Source: Cacconaster sp033811195 (GTDB lineage Bacteria; Bacteroidota; Bacteroidia; Bacteroidales; UBA932). From it: a stretch of 64,000 nt of DNA. Of the stretch, positions 33,270 through 41,852 are shown piece after piece (the stretch's first letter is position 1; every line of letters begins with the position of its first letter). A model generated the notes under the pieces. It searched no databases and was not told the origin of the DNA. It saw nothing but the letters and a program-made list of their open reading frames with translations. The position numbers were made by a program, and so were the translations under genes. The stretch lies in contig JAPXOZ010000010.1 of assembly GCA_033811195.1 (NCBI GenBank), forward strand, positions 17,336-81,335, read 5' to 3'.

Positions 33270-33299
33270 AGAGAGTTCGGCATGCCGAACTCTCTTTTT
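33270..33299 (+). terminator. Terminator of the methyltransferase/DUF262-HNH operon
   Basis: A perfect palindrome of 13-base arms (AGAGAGTTCGGCA / TGCCGAACTCTCT) followed by TTTTT. Confidence 0.85.
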
Positions 33300-33324
33300 G
33301 CTTATATGTTGAACCTTATCATGG

Positions 33325-33417
33325 TTGTATAAAAAATGAAGCGCAGCTTCATACCTTGAGCATTGCAAGGGCCCCACGGCGAGTGGAAACGGATGTCGGA
33401 GCGAAGCGACCAAATCA
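33325..33417 (+). repeat. Direct repeat B flanking the cassette
   Basis: About 93 bases aligning with repeat A (30571-30667): same TTGTATAAAAAA start, TGAAGC/GCTTCA hairpin, TTGCAAGGGCCCCACGGCGAG core and 29-base hairpin (33390-33418). About four fifths of positions match. The core gene order resumes beyond it. Confidence 0.75.
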
Positions 33418-33427
33418 CGACCCCCTT

Positions 33428-33450
33428 TTCTCGTCAAATAATGACGAGAA
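33428..33450. repeat. Perfect inverted repeat upstream of fic
   Basis: TTCTCGTCA and TGACGAGAA around AATAA, ending 3 bases before the predicted -33 box of the Fic gene. It could be an operator for a dimeric regulator, or a terminator from the left. Confidence 0.55.
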
Positions 33451-33453
33451 TAA

Positions 33454-33484
33454 TTTGTTTTTTCGCATCATCTACTTATCTTTG
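33454..33484 (+). promoter_or_regulatory. Promoter of the Fic gene
   Basis: TTTG (33454-33457) and TATCTTTG (33477-33484) are 19 bases apart, both textbook. The ATG at 33503 follows by 19 bases, which sets the start and rules out an upstream in-frame extension. Confidence 0.65.
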
Positions 33485-33502
33485 TCTCAAAATATTCCAG
33501 TT

Positions 33503-34606
33503 ATGAAACCGATCTATATATGGCAACATCCGACTTGGCCGGAATTTACATGGGACAACTCTCGCTTGATCAACCTTCTTTCTGAGGTGCGCAACCTCGA
33601 AGGCAGGATACAGGGATTGATGGGTGGGTTAGGCTTTGAAGTCCAAAATAAAACCTCGCTTGATGTGATGACCGAGGAAGTGGTGCGCTCAAGCGAGATA
33701 GAGGGAGAAATACTCAATTATGACAAAGTACGCTCCTCAATTGCCAGGAAGCTCGGCATAGAAGTAGAGGGTTTGCCAACTGCAGACAACTATACGGAAG
33801 GCATCGTACAGGTAATGCTCGATGCTGTCAGGGGTAGTGACAAATCATTGACCCATGAAAGACTATTCAATTGGCATGCAGCCCTATTCCCTACCGGGCG
33901 CAGCGGTATATACCCAATAACCGTTGCAGCATATAGAGTGGGAAAAGAGCCGATGCAAGTGGTGTCAGGAGCTATGGGTAAGGAAAAAATCCATTACGAA
34001 GCACCTGGGTCAGAGGATGTACCGGATATGATGGATGAATTCCTCTCATGGGTAAATGCCGACAACAACATTGATCCCGTACTCAAAGCCGCTATTGCAC
34101 ATATGTGGTTCGTCGCCATACACCCGTTTGATGATGGCAATGGTCGTCTGACAAGGACAATCACAGATATGCTGCTGGCAAAGGCTGATGGCATGCCGCA
34201 TAGATTTTACAGTATGTCTGCTCAAATTCTAAAAGATAAAAATGCATATTATGAAATACTCGAGAGGACTACAACAGGTTCGACCGACATAACGGCATGG
34301 CTTGAGTGGTTTTTACTAACTATGAAATCTGCAATACTTTATTCTGAGCACATAGTGCAGAGAGTAGTTAAGAAGGCTTCTTTCTGGCAAAGAAATCGTG
34401 AGGTATCTATGAACGAGAGGCAAGTCAAAGTTATAAATAGACTTTGGGGTGGTTTTGAAGGCAAGCTTACTACTTCAAAGTGGGCAAAGATGACAAAGAC
34501 TTCACAGGCTACAGCCCTAAGAGATATAACTGACCTTATAGAAAAAGGGATACTAGTCGTCTCCAATGATGGTGGACGAAGCACCAATTACCTATTGAAA
34601 GAGTAA
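33503..34606 (+). CDS. Fic-domain protein with autoinhibitory helix
   Basis: 367 residues. An N-terminal DUF4172-type region (IYIWQHPTWPEFTWD) is followed by the inhibitory motif S63-xxx-E67-G68 (SSEIEGE), the Fic domain with catalytic HPFDDGNGR (H207-R215), and a C-terminal winged-helix-like segment (TTSKWAKMTKTSQATALRDI). Fic enzymes transfer AMP or another nucleotide moiety to hydroxyl groups of target proteins; the intact inhibitory helix suggests a class II enzyme that is off by default. The target is unknown. It lies just outside the repeat-flanked cassette, with GC use closer to core genes. Confidence 0.9.
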   Translation: MKPIYIWQHPTWPEFTWDNSRLINLLSEVRNLEGRIQGLMGGLGFEVQNKTSLDVMTEEVVRSSEIEGEILNYDKVRSSIARKLGIEVEGLPTADNYTEGIVQVMLDAVRGSDKSLTHERLFNWHAALFPTGRSGIYPITVAAYRVGKEPMQVVSGAMGKEKIHYEAPGSEDVPDMMDEFLSWVNADNNIDPVLKAAIAHMWFVAIHPFDDGNGRLTRTITDMLLAKADGMPHRFYSMSAQILKDKNAYYEILERTTTGSTDITAWLEWFLLTMKSAILYSEHIVQRVVKKASFWQRNREVSMNERQVKVINRLWGGFEGKLTTSKWAKMTKTSQATALRDITDLIEKGILVVSNDGGRSTNYLLKE

Positions 34607-34631
34607 ACCTCCCCCTCCCCATCCATCCATT

Positions 34632-34673
34632 TTGTCAACAAATTGTCATACATATTCTTAACGTAATTGTCAA
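34632..34673 (+). promoter_or_regulatory. Pho-box-like repeat upstream of the TlpA-like gene
   Basis: TTGTCAA (34632-34638) and TTGTCAT (34643-34649) are 11 bases apart, with another TTGTCAA at 34667-34673 (offset 24, not in phase). A possible -7, TACATTCG, is at 34688-34695. The similarity to the two transporter sites may be chance in AT-rich DNA. Confidence 0.3.
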
Positions 34674-34752
34674 TTTTAAATTATTTTTACATTCGCCTTT
34701 CTGGGCATAAAATTAGCATACCATATATCTTTAAATGACTAATCACAATAAA

Positions 34753-35610
34753 ATGAAAATAAAATCACTCCTCACTCTTTTGCTGCTTACCATAGGAATG
34801 ACAGCACAGGCACAACAAATCAAAGTAGTTGAGCAACCAAATACCATAGTTACCGAAACGCGTATGTTGGAAATCGCAAAGGTGACATTAACGGATACGG
34901 CAACTGTACTGGATATAAAGGCTTTTTCTACACCCACCAATTCGATTAAAATATTATCGGACACTTACCTGCTTGCCAACGGCAAAAAGTATATGATTCG
35001 CGGTGGGGAAAATATTGATCTCGATTTGATATTTTGGATGCCTCAATCGGGCGAAGCCGAGTTTATGCTGATATTTGAACCGCTACCAATGGAAACAACC
35101 ATATTCGACTTTATAGGAAGCGATAGCGACGATTATTATAAAATATACGGTGTCGATTTAATAGAGGGCAATAACAAGGAAACAGATTATTATGTTTCGG
35201 ATTCCCCCTCCGGTAAACATGAGCAACTATTCCCTAACTTAATAAAACCTTTTAAAGGAAAAGTAATATTGATAGATATATGGGCTACCTGGTGTGGTCC
35301 CTGCTTAGCATCACACTTACTGATGCAACCGATAAAAGTTCAATTTGCCAATAAGGATGTGGAATTCTTATACCTTGCCGGAGAAGATTCGCCAGCAGTT
35401 GTGTGGGAAAATGTGATTGCGGATATATCAGGTACTCACCACCGCTTAAGTGCCGAACAATGGGATTATCTACACGATCTTTTGGATGTGAGAGGTGTCC
35501 CTACCTTCATTATTATAGACCGTGAAGGCAATCAATCATTTCACAGTGTAGGTTTCCCGGGCGTAAGCACGTTGAGACGAGAATTAAATAGGGCACTAAA
35601 TAAACGATAG
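34753..35610 (+). CDS. Exported TlpA-like thioredoxin-fold protein
   Basis: 285 residues with a signal peptide (1-21, TAQAQQ). The N-terminal 140 residues are a beta-rich domain without a clear match. The C-terminal thioredoxin/AhpC-TSA fold has WATWCGPC (active site C181-x2-C184), the FLYLAGED strand and the cis-proline segment GVPTFIIID. It acts as a periplasmic thiol reductase/oxidase, probably receiving electrons through a CcdA-type protein. The start is the ATG at 34753, six codons into a longer frame whose first residues would spoil the signal peptide. Confidence 0.85.
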   Translation: MKIKSLLTLLLLTIGMTAQAQQIKVVEQPNTIVTETRMLEIAKVTLTDTATVLDIKAFSTPTNSIKILSDTYLLANGKKYMIRGGENIDLDLIFWMPQSGEAEFMLIFEPLPMETTIFDFIGSDSDDYYKIYGVDLIEGNNKETDYYVSDSPSGKHEQLFPNLIKPFKGKVILIDIWATWCGPCLASHLLMQPIKVQFANKDVEFLYLAGEDSPAVVWENVIADISGTHHRLSAEQWDYLHDLLDVRGVPTFIIIDREGNQSFHSVGFPGVSTLRRELNRALNKR

Positions 35611-35643
35611 TAATTGGCAAATAGATAACAACCAATGCTAATA

Positions 35644-35681
35644 AACAAATTCCGCCGCTGAGCACAGCGGCGGAATTTGTT
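35644..35681. terminator. Bidirectional terminator between convergent genes
   Basis: Seventeen-base perfect arms (AACAAATTCCGCCGCTG and its complement) around AGCA. It serves the TlpA-like gene on the left and the transglutaminase gene on the right. Confidence 0.85.
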
Positions 35682-35717
35682 ATACAAAAAGCATTAGTGC
35701 CAGAAAACGTCTATCAT

Positions 35718-37073
35718 TTATTTATCCTCATACTTATACTGAATATCTGAGATCCAGCCGCTCCATTTGTCGAAATAGAGGTTGCCTCCATCCCACTCCA
35801 CTTCCCCACGCTGGAAATCTACAGTCTCACTGCGGATAAATTTCTTGGCAGGCGAGAACTGACCGGAATAATCACTGTTCACGATCCAACGGAAGGCATC
35901 CAGACCCTTTGTGTAGAAGTGATATTCATCGTCGTTGTCCTTAACATTATAACGTCCGCGTCCGAATGACTGGTCGGTGGGCACCCATCCGACGCCCTCG
36001 TAATAAACCTCCAACCAATCGTGCATATTGACACTATTTGGATGAAGCATCCATCCGCTCTGCCATCTTGCAGGCACTCCGGCATAACGGGCCATAGTTA
36101 TCAAGAGAAGTCCTACCTGACCGCAATCACCATGATTGTTGTCAAGCACATACTCGGGAATGTTTTCCACAGTAGAATACTCACGGGCACTTGCCCAAGG
36201 ATAATTGTCAGCAATCCAGCGGTAGATCTTCTTAACCTTAATGTAAGGATTGGTTTCAGTGCCTACTATAGAGTCGGTAATCTTCTTGATACGGTCACTG
36301 AAGATGACATGGGTAGCCCTTTCGGCTGTGTACTTCTTGTAAAGGCGACTGTTGGTATCATAAGGTTTAATATCCTCTGGATTGAAATCATACCACTCGT
36401 TGTAACCCTTAAAAGAGAGTTCGTATGAAAATACTGTCGGTTGTCCGGCAACCGCTATTTTCTCCATATAGATGCTCTTGTGGACATATTTATCCGAAGA
36501 AATCTTGTACTCAGGCTCTGAAGTGGAAATAAGGCGAACATCCTTAATACTATTCTGGTCTTCACGAGGATAGGGCATCCAGGCACGTAGTACGGTACTG
36601 TCAGGCACTACATCAGGTTTTACAGTCAGAGTGTACTTGATGGTCATTGTTACCGGAAGCACAAGACTTTTCTTCTGCTCCCTTGCAGCCTTAATTACCT
36701 CTTTGTTGTACCCGTCGAGGAATAGGTGAAGCTGATCTACTTTTACGCCCTCAACCTGCTCGTATACTTTTTTCGCTTCCCTGTCGATACGGAAAAGATT
36801 GCGTCCCGCATTGCGGAAATAACGCTTCTGTCCATCAATATATCTATGTTCCAGGGCATTTGTGGCCTCCCAGGCAGCAACCTGTTCTGCTGTCAGCTCC
36901 GGATAATAGAGCTTCAGATAATTGACGATATAATTGCTGTCGCGGGAAAAATCAATAGCGATCCTTGCCTCTCTCTCATCTTCCGTAATATTGATCGAAG
37001 GATCGGAAGAAGAAAAACGTCCACATCCGCCTACAACGAATATGGACATCAATATTATAAATAGTTTACGCAT
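35718..37073 (-). CDS. Transglutaminase-like lipoprotein
   Basis: 451 residues. The signal peptide has a lipobox (VVGGC, lipidated C17). The C-terminal half carries a transglutaminase/protease fold with the full triad C317 (NHGDCGQVGL), H351 (VNMHDWLEVY) and D367 (WVPTDQSFG). The N-terminal half is an uncharacterised helical and beta domain. Such proteins act on peptides or as transglutaminase-like proteases in the periplasm of Bacteroidetes; the substrate is unknown. It lies 36 bases after efp in the same direction and may share its transcript. Confidence 0.88.
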   Translation of the reverse strand: MRKLFIILMSIFVVGGCGRFSSSDPSINITEDEREARIAIDFSRDSNYIVNYLKLYYPELTAEQVAAWEATNALEHRYIDGQKRYFRNAGRNLFRIDREAKKVYEQVEGVKVDQLHLFLDGYNKEVIKAAREQKKSLVLPVTMTIKYTLTVKPDVVPDSTVLRAWMPYPREDQNSIKDVRLISTSEPEYKISSDKYVHKSIYMEKIAVAGQPTVFSYELSFKGYNEWYDFNPEDIKPYDTNSRLYKKYTAERATHVIFSDRIKKITDSIVGTETNPYIKVKKIYRWIADNYPWASAREYSTVENIPEYVLDNNHGDCGQVGLLLITMARYAGVPARWQSGWMLHPNSVNMHDWLEVYYEGVGWVPTDQSFGRGRYNVKDNDDEYHFYTKGLDAFRWIVNSDYSGQFSPAKKFIRSETVDFQRGEVEWDGGNLYFDKWSGWISDIQYKYEDK

Positions 37074-37109
37074 AAAGTATATTTGTAAAAGGTTAAGTCA
37101 TCCAAAATA

Positions 37110-37676
37110 CTACCTCACTCTTTCACCGTATGATCTGTCAGTGGTGTTAACTCTGATACGGTCACCCTGATTGATAAAAAGGGGAACCATAATCTCAGCG
37201 CCGGTCTCAAGAGTAGCAGCCTTCAGGGCATTGGTAGAAGCGGTATCGCCCTTAACAGCGGGCTCGGTATAGGTCACCTCAAGCTCAACATATGTGGGAA
37301 GCTCACAGGTAAGATATTTATCCTCGTCAGCCCAATATACCATCTGTACAGTCTGTCCATCCTTCATAAGGTCATTATTTTCAACCATATCCTTTTCGAG
37401 ATGAACCTGATCATAAGTCTCTGTATTCATGAAATGGAAACCATCCTCATCTGCATAGAGGAACTGGTAAGTGCGGTGTTCTACTGTTATGGTGTCTATT
37501 TTTTCACCTGCGGTGAAAGTATTTTCGAGGATACGTCCATTTTCCAGATTACGGAGCTTTGTTTTAACAAAAGCGGGACCTTTGCCCGGTTTTACGTGCT
37601 GGAACCATACTATAGAGCAAGGTATTCCTTTATAATTCAAATAGAGTCCGTTCTTAAAATCTGCTGTTGTTGCCAT
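37110..37676 (-). CDS. efp: Elongation factor P
   Basis: 188 residues. EF-P relieves ribosome stalling at proline stretches. The KOW-like N-terminal domain holds the tip lysine K32 (KPGKGPAF, equivalent to E. coli K34), followed by the two OB-like domains and the C-terminal GDRIRVNTTDRSYGERV signature. The length is normal. The modification pathway cannot be judged from this window. A promoter is predicted at 37724-37731. Confidence 0.98.
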   Translation of the reverse strand: MATTADFKNGLYLNYKGIPCSIVWFQHVKPGKGPAFVKTKLRNLENGRILENTFTAGEKIDTITVEHRTYQFLYADEDGFHFMNTETYDQVHLEKDMVENNDLMKDGQTVQMVYWADEDKYLTCELPTYVELEVTYTEPAVKGDTASTNALKAATLETGAEIMVPLFINQGDRIRVNTTDRSYGERVR

Positions 37677-37723
37677 AAAAAGTATAATATAATTTGATAA
37701 TTGTCCGAAAATAGTTTAATCCA

Positions 37724-37731
37724 CAAATATA
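37724..37731 (-). promoter_or_regulatory. -7 box for efp
   Basis: Minus strand TATATTTG. It lies about 48 bases before the efp ATG, in the gap after ispH. Confidence 0.5.
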
Positions 37732-37737
37732 CTGATT

Positions 37738-38598
37738 TTATTCCAATATAGTGGAAAGGTTTGCCATAGCCTCTTCCAATTGCCACGCTGGAGTCGAAGT
37801 AGCACCGCAGATACCGATACTGTCACCATCACGAATCCAGGCAGGATCCACTTGAGAGGCCTCCTCAATCCACCATGAACGGGGATTAACGCTTTTGCAG
37901 AGATTGAAGAGCACCTTACCATTGGAGCTCTCCTTACCACTGATGAAGAGTATCATTGAGTGACTACGCGCAAAGTTTACGAGCGACTCGTGTCGGGAAC
38001 TTACCTGCGCACAGATAGTATTATGTACCTTCACATCTTTCCCCCTCGATCTCATAATCTCCACTACAGCCTCATATTCTACAGGATCCTTTGTCGTCTG
38101 AGAAAAGAGCTCTATCGGCCTGGAGAAATCCACATCTGCAATATCGTCAGTGCTACCAATGACTACTGCACGTCCTTCAGTCTGCCCTACAAGGCCATTG
38201 ACCTCGGCATGCCCATGCTTACCAAAGATCACCACTGTTCCACCCACATTCTCCATCCGCAGAAAAGCCTTACGCACCTCCTGCTGGAGGCGTAACACCA
38301 CCGGACAGGTACAGTCGATCAGTTCAATCCCTCTCTCGGATGCCGCTTTATAAGTAGAAGGAGGCTCACCATGAGCTCTAATCAAAAGCACACTACCCGA
38401 GATGCTATCCATAGAATCAATATCCACGATGCGCAGTCCCTTAGCTCTGAGCCGATCAATCTCAAGTGAATTGTGCACTATGGGACCCAGAGAGTGTAGA
38501 GTACCATGTATAGCGAGATAGTCTTCAGCCTCCCTTACCGCTCTTACTACCCCCGGACAAAAGCCGGAAGAGGAATCTATTTCAAGTGTAACCTTCAT
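37738..38598 (-). CDS. ispH: 4-hydroxy-3-methylbut-2-enyl diphosphate reductase
   Basis: IspH makes IPP and DMAPP in the last step of the MEP isoprenoid pathway with a [4Fe-4S] cluster. The 286 residues have cluster cysteines C14 (GFCPGV), C98 (CTCPVV) and C196 (TICAQVSSR), plus histidines H42, H76 and H130 at the substrate site (VHNS, RAHGE, GKHGHAEV) and the catalytic E132. The spacing matches E. coli C12/C96/C197. It overlaps cmk by one base (TGATG). Confidence 0.96.
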   Translation of the reverse strand: MKVTLEIDSSSGFCPGVVRAVREAEDYLAIHGTLHSLGPIVHNSLEIDRLRAKGLRIVDIDSMDSISGSVLLIRAHGEPPSTYKAASERGIELIDCTCPVVLRLQQEVRKAFLRMENVGGTVVIFGKHGHAEVNGLVGQTEGRAVVIGSTDDIADVDFSRPIELFSQTTKDPVEYEAVVEIMRSRGKDVKVHNTICAQVSSRHESLVNFARSHSMILFISGKESSNGKVLFNLCKSVNPRSWWIEEASQVDPAWIRDGDSIGICGATSTPAWQLEEAMANLSTILE

Positions 38599-39287
38599 CA
38601 GAACTCTATATCAAACTTGGCCTTGAGTACCCATCCTAACCATATCATTTGTTGGTCGACGGTTATATAGCTATTGTCCAGCACCACTGCATCCTCCGCC
38701 TGACGCAAGGGATTCATTTCGCGATGTGAATCAATGTAGTCCCTCTCAAGCACGTTGCGGTAAATCTCATCGAAATCAGCCGTTTCACCTTTGTCGAGCA
38801 ACTGATCAACACGCCTTTGTGCTCTAATTTTAGCGTCAGCTACCATAAAAATCTTTAAATCAGCTTCCGGAAACACTGCGGTACCTATATCACGACCATC
38901 CATAACAACTCCAAGAGGACCGTAGCCGCGAAGCAGTGCATCCACGAAATTGCGGACAAAAGGGAGCGTAGCTATGGGACTGACGCTGTTTGAAACATCA
39001 AGTAGGCGTATTCGAGACTCGACATTCACCCCATTAAGACAGATTTCAGCCCTTCCCTCAGGATTATCCTTGGAATAGGAAATCTCCACTTTGCCCTCTA
39101 CAAGATCTTGTTCGAGAGCGGCAGTATCTATCACATTGTCTGCAATATAACCGCGCTGCAGCGCGAAAAGGGTAACCGCACGGTAAATGGCTCCCGAATC
39201 AAGGTAAATCAGTCCCAAACGGGCTGCAATAAGTTTGGCGAATGTGCTTTTGCCTGTTGAAGAATAGCCGTCAATTGCAATAATCAT
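38598..39287 (-). CDS. cmk: Cytidylate kinase
   Basis: CMP/dCMP kinase of 229 residues. P-loop IAIDGYSSTGKSTFAK (3-18), the DSGAIYRAVT substrate segment, VVMDGRDIGTAVFPEA and the LID-like RAQRRVDQ. It makes CDP from CMP for nucleotide pools. It precedes ispH with a 1-base overlap and has its own -7 box at 39313-39320. Confidence 0.96.
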   Translation of the reverse strand: MIIAIDGYSSTGKSTFAKLIAARLGLIYLDSGAIYRAVTLFALQRGYIADNVIDTAALEQDLVEGKVEISYSKDNPEGRAEICLNGVNVESRIRLLDVSNSVSPIATLPFVRNFVDALLRGYGPLGVVMDGRDIGTAVFPEADLKIFMVADAKIRAQRRVDQLLDKGETADFDEIYRNVLERDYIDSHREMNPLRQAEDAVVLDNSYITVDQQMIWLGWVLKAKFDIEF

Positions 39288-39312
39288 ATCTCTCTCATTT
39301 GGTGTGATAGCA

Positions 39313-39341
39313 CAAAAATAGACAAAAAAACTCTATCTTTG
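39313..39341. promoter_or_regulatory. Divergent promoters for cmk-ispH and the NtrX-like gene
   Basis: Minus strand TATTTTTG (39320-39313) for cmk, about 26 bases before its ATG. Plus strand TATCTTTG (39334-39341) for the NtrX-like gene, about 28 bases before its ATG. Both are exact consensus matches. Confidence 0.55.
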
Positions 39342-39368
39342 TTCTTTACAACAAATATATAAGCGCTA

Positions 39369-40529
39369 ATGAAAATCCTGGTTATTGATGACGAACGCAG
39401 TATCCGCAATGCTTTAAAAGACATCCTCGAAATGGATAACCATACCGTAGCACTAGCCTGTGACGGTAAAGAAGGTGTAGAGGCAGCCCTCAGCGGTAAT
39501 TACGATGCTATATTTTGTGATATCAAAATGCCTAAAATGGATGGAATTGAGGTACTTGACACTCTCGCTAAGGAAGGCTGTGAGTCATCCATAATCATGA
39601 TTTCTGGTCACGGTACTATTGACACAGCCGTAGAGTGCATAAAAAAGGGGGCATTTGACTTCATCGAAAAACCACTTGATCTCAACAGAATCCTCATTAC
39701 TCTTAAAAATGCCACCGACAAAACCAAACTGGTTAAGGAAACTACAATACTCAAGAAAAAGGTTAGCGCTAAATATGAAATTATTGGCGAATCCGCAGCC
39801 ATCAAACATATCAAGGACCTTGTAGATAGGGTAGCCCCTACCGAAGCCAGAGTGCTTATCACTGGATCCAATGGCACAGGTAAGGAACTTGTAGCCAGAC
39901 GTCTTCACGAAAAAAGCGCCCGTGCTGCAGCACCCTTTATAGAAGTTAACTGTGCAGCTATCCCCAGTGAACTTATCGAGAGCGAACTTTTTGGTCACGA
40001 AAAGGGAGCATTTACCTCAGCAGTAAAGCAGCACAAGGGTAAATTTGAACAGGCAGATGGAGGAACTCTCTTTCTTGACGAAATCGGAGATATGAGTCTT
40101 GCTGCTCAAGCTAAAGTACTAAGAGTGCTTCAGGAGAACAAAATCTCCAGAGTTGGCAGCGACAAGGATATCACTGTCAATGTTAGGGTTATAGCTGCAA
40201 CTAACAAAAACGTCACGGAGGAGATTGAGAAAGGAAATTTCAGAGAGGACCTCTATCACCGTCTGAGTGTGATTCTGATCCATGTACCCACACTTGCTGA
40301 GCGCACTGAGGATATTCCTCTTTTAGTGGAACATTTCATAAAACAAATAAGCCGAGAAATGGGCATCTCCACCAAAAAAGTGACTCCCGAAGCTTTTAAA
40401 GAACTGAGCAAACTACCATGGAGAGGAAACATACGTGAGCTCCGCAATGTCACCGAGCGTCTGATGATCCTCTGTGGACCTGAAATTACCAAAGAAGATA
40501 TAATAGCATATGCCACACCGGCAATCTAA
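39369..40529 (+). CDS. NtrX-like response regulator with AAA domain but no DNA-binding domain
   Basis: 386 residues. The receiver has phosphoacceptor D51 (IFCDIKMPKMDG). The AAA+ domain has Walker A GSNGTGKE (166-173), Walker B GGTLFLDEIG (231-240) and the sigma-54-contact loop as GAFTSA (213-218) rather than GAFTGA. It ends shortly after the RELRNVTERLMIL segment, so the Fis-type helix-turn-helix is missing. As far as remembered, this short GAFTSA form is shared across Bacteroidetes, so it is probably a family trait. It may act without direct DNA binding. der follows 12 bases later. Confidence 0.88.
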   Translation: MKILVIDDERSIRNALKDILEMDNHTVALACDGKEGVEAALSGNYDAIFCDIKMPKMDGIEVLDTLAKEGCESSIIMISGHGTIDTAVECIKKGAFDFIEKPLDLNRILITLKNATDKTKLVKETTILKKKVSAKYEIIGESAAIKHIKDLVDRVAPTEARVLITGSNGTGKELVARRLHEKSARAAAPFIEVNCAAIPSELIESELFGHEKGAFTSAVKQHKGKFEQADGGTLFLDEIGDMSLAAQAKVLRVLQENKISRVGSDKDITVNVRVIAATNKNVTEEIEKGNFREDLYHRLSVILIHVPTLAERTEDIPLLVEHFIKQISREMGISTKKVTPEAFKELSKLPWRGNIRELRNVTERLMILCGPEITKEDIIAYATPAI

Positions 40530-40541
40530 CATAGATAATAT

Positions 40542-41852
40542 ATGAGTCTGGTAGCAATAGTAGGAAGACCGAATGTGGGAAAATCCACCCTTTTCAACCG
40601 CCTTGTAGGTATGAGGCAGGCAATAGTCGATGAGACGGAGGGTGTGACACGCGACCGACATTACGGCACTTGTGAATGGTGCGGCAACGAATTTTCAGTA
40701 GTGGATACCGGAGGATTCACATCCAAATCCGATGACCTATTTGAAAACGAAATACGCAAACAGGTGATGATCGCCATTGAAGAGTGCGATCTTGTACTCT
40801 TTGTTGTGGAGGTAGGTACCGGAATTACCGACTTTGATGCTGAGATTGCAGGTATATTACGTAAGAGCGATAAACCCGTCGTACTTGCCGTCAACAAGGT
40901 AGACACCGGTAACAAAATGTATGGGGCCCACGAATTCCACGCCCTTGGACTGGGTGACCCATGGTGTATCTCCTCAGCCAACGGCAGTGGTACCGGCGAC
41001 CTACTAGATAGAATTGTGGAACTGCTCCCGGAAGAAAAAACTATTGAGGAGGATCCCTACGCAGATGTTCCGCGAATAGCAATTGTGGGTAAGCCTAATG
41101 TGGGTAAATCTTCACTCGTCAATGCCTTTCTGGGTGAAGAGCGCCACATTGTAACTCCGATCCCGGGCACTACAAGAGATTCGATTTCCACTTATTACAA
41201 TAAATTTGGGTACGAATTCATGCTCATAGATACAGCGGGACTCCGCAAGAAAACCCGTGTCAAAGAGGATCTGGAATTCTATTCGGTGATGCGCTCTATC
41301 AGAGCTATAGAAAATTCTGATGTATGTGTGCTGATGGTTGATGCCTCAACCGGCATCGAAGCACAGGATATGGCCATTTTCAATCTCATTGCCCGCAACA
41401 AGAAGGGTTGCGTAATAGTTGTCAACAAATGGGACACAGTTGAAAAAGGCAACAACACTATGAAAGAGTTTATCGAATTGATCAAAAAGCGCATCGCACC
41501 ATTCAGCGATGTCCCAATTATATTCACATCTGTAATTAACAAGCAGAGGATTCTTGACGTGCTCAATGCAGCGGCCACAGTTTATTCCAATTATTCAAGA
41601 AAAATTTCCACATCCGAACTGAACGATGTGATGCTTCCGGAGATCGAGAACTACCCTCCCCCCGCATGGAAAGGCAAATATATTAGAATCAAATATGTGA
41701 CTCAGCTCCCTACGCAATCCCCTTCATTTGCTTTTTTCTGCAATCTGCCCCAGTATGTCAGAGAACCCTACAAGAGATTTCTAGAAAATAGACTTAGGGA
41801 ACACTTCGATTTCAGTGGCTGTACAATTCAGATTTATCTCAGAAAGAAGTAA
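40542..41852 (+). CDS. der: Ribosome biogenesis GTPase Der (EngA)
   Basis: 436 residues with two GTPase domains in tandem: G1 GRPNVGKST (about residue 8-16) with DTGG, and G1 GKPNVGKSS (about 183-191) with DTAG, then NKVD and NKWD motifs. The C-terminal KH-like domain is present (KYVTQLPTQSPSFAFFCN). Der is essential for 50S subunit assembly. It is transcribed with the NtrX-like gene and its end overlaps the convergent kinase by 14 bases. Confidence 0.97.
   Translation: MSLVAIVGRPNVGKSTLFNRLVGMRQAIVDETEGVTRDRHYGTCEWCGNEFSVVDTGGFTSKSDDLFENEIRKQVMIAIEECDLVLFVVEVGTGITDFDAEIAGILRKSDKPVVLAVNKVDTGNKMYGAHEFHALGLGDPWCISSANGSGTGDLLDRIVELLPEEKTIEEDPYADVPRIAIVGKPNVGKSSLVNAFLGEERHIVTPIPGTTRDSISTYYNKFGYEFMLIDTAGLRKKTRVKEDLEFYSVMRSIRAIENSDVCVLMVDASTGIEAQDMAIFNLIARNKKGCVIVVNKWDTVEKGNNTMKEFIELIKKRIAPFSDVPIIFTSVINKQRILDVLNAAATVYSNYSRKISTSELNDVMLPEIENYPPPAWKGKYIRIKYVTQLPTQSPSFAFFCNLPQYVREPYKRFLENRLREHFDFSGCTIQIYLRKK

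Larger units (their letters stand above)
33174..33502 (+). other. Gene-free region between the cassette and the Fic gene
   Basis: These 329 bases contain the cassette terminator (33270-33299), direct repeat B (33325-33417), an inverted repeat (33428-33450) and the Fic promoter (33454-33484). No credible gene is seen. Confidence 0.8.
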
